From Cordia subcordata (lineage: Eukaryota; Streptophyta; Magnoliopsida; Boraginales; Cordiaceae): 64,000 nt of DNA. The notes beneath the pieces are model-generated. The model was not told where the DNA came from and did no database searches. It was given only the letters and a program-made list of their open reading frames with translations. The position numbers and the translations under genes are program-made. Positions 59,641 through 64,000 of the stretch are shown here, in pieces. Location of the stretch: positions 11,395,001 through 11,459,000 of the forward strand of contig JAPTOF010000002.1 of NCBI GenBank assembly GCA_028554755.1, in the 5' to 3' direction. Position 1 is the stretch's first letter; the number at the start of each line of letters is the position of its first letter.

Positions 59641-59792
59641 GTGGTACCCGAGGTTATTTAAATATTTTTTATTTAACGTATACTGAGTGTGTCATAGTTT
59701 TTTTCAAAAAGTCGCGTTGTGTTGTATATCATGTCGGCGTATCATATTCGTGCTTCTTAGATTGGCACATAGGGAAGTGGTACCCGAGGTTT
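59521..59792 (+). repeat. Perfect 136-bp tandem duplication
   Basis: 59521-59656 and 59657-59792 are identical except at the final base. This covers the right-end sequence of the putative element at 58625-59640 and its flank (…gggaagtggtacccgaggtt). Near-perfect identity means it is very recent, or an assembly artefact. Confidence 0.92.
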
Positions 59793-60069
59793 CTCGGCCT
59801 GGTATCCTGCACGTCACCCACGCCCCAGTAATGAAACAGCGGTAGATGCAGTGGCTGCAGGATTACGCGATGGCGCTAAATGGGAACATGAGTCACATGT
59901 GCCCAGAACAATGTTCAAAGTTGCAGACTTCTTTGAACAGATGATCAGAAACCACTTGAGTGAAGTGCATCTGAATCCAGTTTCTGTTATGATAAAAATT
60001 AACGTCAAGAAAAATAGAGGACTGTGTCCAAAGACAAATTTACACTTGAGAACCAAGCATTTTGCATAA
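59790..60069 (+). pseudogene. Unidentified exon-like open stretch
   Basis: An open plus-strand frame reads FSAWYPARHPRPSNETAVDA, then VAAGLRDGAKWEHESHVPRT and MFKVADFFEQMIRNHLSEVH. Its composition is protein-like and GC-richer than the surroundings. I do not recognise the family. A canonical acceptor (tttcttttcag) near 60162 is followed by a further short open segment (SAQLTLWSRRRRDDLEV). It may be part of a host gene, a relic, or a captured gene fragment next to the repeat at 59521. No start codon with clear context. Confidence 0.3.
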
Positions 60070-61900
60070 TCTTTTATAAGTTGAATACATCAGGCTGAAA
60101 CTTATATTGGAATTCAACTAATCATACACCAAAAGGTGTCAAAAAGTTATTAGTTTCTTTTCAGAGCAGCGCCCAGCTTACACTATGGTCGAGGAGGCGC
60201 CGTGATGATCTAGAAGTGTGAGCAGTAACCCCTTAAAACCATGGTAACATCGATAGTGGATACTAAAGATGTTACTTTCGGACAGGGAATGCAGCACTGA
60301 CCTAGATCTTTGTCAGACAAGCATCAAACTGGAGCAAATTGAATCGGCAGCTAGCTATCATCCCATGAGTGCTGCAGAACAAAAATCGCCATGTTATAAT
60401 TGCCTGAACCAGTTTGCACGCGCGAATTCCTGATGGCTGTGACAATTCTTGAGACAACACAGCAAATACGAGCTACACAGCTTGAGAAAAATGACAGATA
60501 TTGAGAAGTGAGCACTGGTAGGCACCTTACAGAAGTGCAAAAAGCTACATTGCATCGGTAAGACTTCTTCTTCATTGGAGCAGGTAGATATATAATTGGA
60601 AAGGTTGATTAGTAGTCCCTTTCCATTGGGTTTATATATAAAGAGTGCAAAAGATCGTGCCATTCATATGCACCAGAACAAGATTCCCTTGTTGATGTTC
60701 ATCTACTTAGTTTTTGGAAAGATTTGTTTTAATTGACCAATGATGTGCAACCTTACTTTGACCTCTCTGTGCTTGAGAAGACATAAAACATATTGTATGC
60801 TACACAACAAGCACTAGCTAGTAAGGTATGAACTAATATTTATTGAACAACAACCATCGGTTTTGATTTTTTTTAATTTTGGCAGCATCATTGCTGATCT
60901 CATCATCCGACCAATGGAATTCGTGTAGATACAGATTTTTAATTTGTGAATGGAAGTCATAGAAAAAGACTACTGGGAGACTTGACAGACTATCGACGTT
61001 GAATCTTTCTCATAATGTTATAATGTTACGAGGGAATTCAAGTTTATAAAAGAATACTTGAAAAGTCCCTTTGCCATTTTGTCTTGAGATTTGGGTTTTT
61101 ACACCCATCTTTTAGTCTTTGGAATGATATAGAAATAAAACTTCCAGGATAAGTATATTGCTTTCCAGATGAAAATCTTCTTTATCATTAGGCTTTGCTT
61201 GTTTGCCCCCCTTAATCACTTCCCTTTGCTTGTTCTTTGCTTTTTTCACACACTCCATGAGCATTGGCCAAAAGAAAGGTTTAATGTCGGATAAAGACAT
61301 CTTGATGCACGAAACTCTTGATAATTATGGGTTGTAATATGAATAAAGTTCATCATTCGCAACCTCATCAAAAATTTTGCACGAGACTATTTTCAGGGTT
61401 CAAACTTGTCACTCTAGAATCAGTGAATCACGCAACAATAGCTTTATCGTTATACTAAGATTTCCTTCAATAAAAGGAAATAAAGAAGAAAGATCAATTC
61501 TTTCGATACTTGAAGAAAATAAAATAGTAATGGCATTTCCATATACACTATACTTGGTTTCATTATCAACATCAAATTATATCATCCTAGTTTATCATAT
61601 ACTATTGATCACCAAAATCATTTTGATTTGCTTTCATGAAGCTTCACTCATCATGTGCAACATAAATCTAATTGTGATTGCTGATGGAGCACCCTAATTT
61701 ACTAGCAATGAAATACTATTGGTCAAGAATGGGTTGCAATTGGACCAACTCATTAGCCATTTATTAAAGTATCTTTTTTGGAGATAAGTTAGGTAGATTT
61801 CTTGAATGGACACCACAAACTTGGACTAGAACTTTTCTTTCCCAGTATCTGCAGCTGCACGTCAAAGAGCAATAGAGCACGTGCTTAACGGTCAGTGAAG
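60070..61900. other. Intergenic or degenerate gene DNA, nothing firm
   Basis: Mixed composition between 60160 and 60660, with some coding-like words but stops in all frames. Small frames near 61112-61300 and 61377-61697 show no recognisable domain. Confidence 0.4.
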
Positions 61901-61924
61901 GCGGAAAATTCTTATTGCTTCATA

Positions 61925-62245
61925 GTCATTCTCTAGATCATGCATCAGTATTATGTGTCGTTTTATAATCATTCTCTAGATCTCGTATCAGGTTTTAGGA
62001 GGAGTAATTTTTTTAAACTTACAAGGTTTAAAAGTAGTAACCATTTTGCTTAGAGAATAACATGATCCCTAGATCTCATATTAGGGTTTGGAATGAGTCA
62101 TTTAATTTTCTTATGCTCGCAATGGTCTTGATTGTATCAAGGTTTAGACGGAGGAGTAACAGTTTTGCTAAGAGAATAACATGATCGATTCGCTAGATCT
62201 TCGGTCAGGGCTTAGGGGGAAGAGTAATTTTCTTAAACTTACAAC
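61925..62245 (+). repeat. Three-copy diverged tandem repeat, about 110 to 120 bp
   Basis: Units share gatct(c)...ttaggaggagtaat, (t)tttcttaaacttac and agagaataacatgatc words; copies begin near 61970, 62070 and 62190. Indels are common. Confidence 0.6.
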
Positions 62246-62249
62246 GATT

Positions 62250-63440
62250 ATAATTTCTGGTTTGTCTTGGTGGAATTGGGAGCACTACAAATGTGTTACT
62301 TGTCATAGCACAATTCTTGATGAGATCTTCTCTATGAGTTTATCCTATTAGAAGAACTCGACTAAATAGATCTAATTATCTACCAGACTTATTAGTTACT
62401 AATTACTCTTTTTATTTAATCTCTATTAATAAAATATTTTAAATTCGTTGCGCATGAGCTTCGTAATTAAGTATAAGTATTCAAATTTAAAACCTATTCA
62501 AATGTCAAAAAAAGAAAAAAAGGAGCATATGTGGTTACTTTACCGAGGCGAAGACTTTGGTTCAAAGTACAATGCAAATGACAGCCTCGAGGATGTTAAG
62601 GTTTTATGTGATGATTTTTCATGAGAGTGTCTTTAAAGCATGTGGTTAAAGCTGACTCCTTTTTCAACATTTTTGTCTTCGAATTATACCTCAGAGCTGT
62701 ACCATGCTTCCTCTCGTGTGATTCTGTCATAAATAATATATATTATCTAGTGCCCCATGCTACATCATTAACCATTAATTTAAGTGTTGATTTCACCATT
62801 AGAGATGCACTCTTTAATGTTTTCATTTAACTAGGAGATCGTTTTGGATGCATATAGATGTAGTGTAGCAAACTAGTGGCATGTATCCTTAAACCCTCCA
62901 CATTCTTTTGGAGAAAATAAGAAGGGAAAATTCTTCCTAGAAAGGTAACGGCATAACTAGTTTACGCCTCCTTTAATATGGCAAATTATAAGGTGAACCT
63001 TTAGTATAAATGTGCACTTTCATCTATATAGTCCTTCAGGCATGTTAATACACATACCTATATATACATATTAAAAAAAAAAAGAGTCATTTCTCCACTT
63101 AAATCTCAATCTCTGTATTCTCTTTCTATACATCTCTCATATCTCTCTCTATACGTCTCTATTTTCTCTCTTTGTACGTCTCTTTTCTCTCTTTCTCTCT
63201 TTTCTACTTTCTCTATTTCTTGCTTTCTTAGCTTTGACAGTTGATTTGTATTAATATTATTTTTTTGATATTGGTAATAGGTTTATGGTTTGATATTATT
63301 AATAATTGATTGGATTGATATCAAGAAATGATAGTGAATGCAGTTGATTGTTGGGTTGCATCTTCGTAACAATTGGTTCTGATGATTGTGTACATATATA
63401 TTTGAAGGATTGGTATTTATTAAAAAATCTATTATTGTTT
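62250..63440. other. Intergenic DNA with a CT-rich tract, nothing recognised
   Basis: AT-rich; a pyrimidine tract (ctctctttctctc words) at about 63110-63220. No gene seen. Confidence 0.45.
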
Positions 63441-63449
63441 GTTTAGTTT

Positions 63450-64000
63450 TCTATAACTGTTTCTTCTGTAACCTATTATTGCCTGTTCAGTGTTCTATTG
63501 TTCAGTAGGCTATTATTGTTTGTTCAGTGGACTATTATTACTTACTCAGTATTCTATAATTATTTGTTCAGTAGACAATTATTATTTATTCAGTGTTCCA
63601 TATTTGTGTGTTTAGTAATCTATAACTGTTTGTTCAGTAATCTGTAATCTATTATTGTTTGTTCAGTGCTTTATAACTATTTGTTCAGTAGTCTATAATC
63701 TATTATTGTTTGTTCAGTGCTTTATAATTGTTTGTTCAATAATCTATAATCTTTGTTTGTTCAGTGCTTATAACTATTTGTTCAGTAGTCTATAATCTAT
63801 TATTGTTTGTTAAGTGCTCTATAACTGTTTGTTCAGTAATCTATAATCTATTATTGTTTGTTCAGTGCTTTATAACTGTTTGTTCTGTTATTGTTGTTTG
63901 TTCAGTATTCTATAACTGTTTATTCAGTAGGTCATTATTATTTGTTCAGTAATAATAGCATATTATTATTTGTTTAGTGTTTTATAAGTATTTGTTGTGT
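63450..64000 (+). repeat. Minisatellite of TATTATTGTTTGTTCAGT-type units, continues past the window
   Basis: Roughly 20 copies of an 18 to 22 base unit (ctataactgtttgttcagt / ctattattgtttgttcagtg), arranged in a higher-order unit of about 58 bases in the middle (63640-63860). The array reaches the last base of the window. Confidence 0.9.

Noticed and set aside
63450..64000. CRISPR-like repeated array
   Set aside because: Units are contiguous, variable in length and AT-rich, with no uniform spacers; the context is a plant nuclear genome.
1..64000. A novel multi-gene system or gene cluster
   Set aside because: Only two intact unrelated host genes are visible; all other coding sequence is decayed transposon or unrecognised.

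Overview
This is nuclear DNA from a flowering plant, most likely a eudicot. It is AT-rich and intron-containing, with two recognisable low-copy genes, large intergenic spaces, and a dense, nested layer of plant transposable elements (copia LTR retrotransposons, hAT, MULE-type and Tourist-like miniature elements, L1-type LINEs). I cannot name the species.

Layout. 1-2068 is promoter and intergenic DNA. 2069-6534 (+) is a seven-exon WAT1-related (MtN21/EamA) transporter gene whose exons join to 360 codons. Its introns carry a Tourist-like MITE, a 96-bp tandem repeat and a foldback MITE with a near 9-bp target duplication. 7153-17673 is a miniature foldback element with a perfect 9-bp target duplication, split by a 10.1-kb Sirevirus-type copia retrotransposon (7383-17487, minus strand, long LTRs, perfect 5-bp target duplication). 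That retrotransposon has gag, pol and an extra envelope-like ORF, all broken. 17683-29510 has no convincing gene; it holds MITEs, simple repeats and diverged direct duplications. 29511-41286 (+) is a second, older copia element with short LTRs and a perfect 5-bp target duplication. It has been invaded by a Tourist-like MITE, a hAT MITE, a solo LTR and a hAT transposase element. 41292-51150 is again intergenic: MITEs, a 5'-inverted (twin-primed) L1 insertion, a second short non-LTR element with a 3' hairpin, and an AT minisatellite. 51470-56568 (+) is a Tubby-like F-box protein gene close to TLP1 (425 aa, four coding exons), with a probable long 5' UTR intron. 56900-64000 holds tandem repeats, a diverged inverted-repeat element with a perfect 136-bp duplication, an unidentified exon-like stretch, and a minisatellite running off the right edge.

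No operon-like or novel multi-gene system is visible. The two host genes are unrelated: a membrane transporter of the WAT1 family and a membrane-tethered F-box/Tubby regulator. The main interest is the readable insertion history, with target-site duplications seen by eye for about ten elements, and several cis-features near the two genes: a TATA box in an inverted-repeat loop, two short uORFs, and a G-quadruplex motif in a UTR intron. All exon boundaries are inferred from splice consensus, reading frame and remembered family similarity; no alignment or expression data were used.
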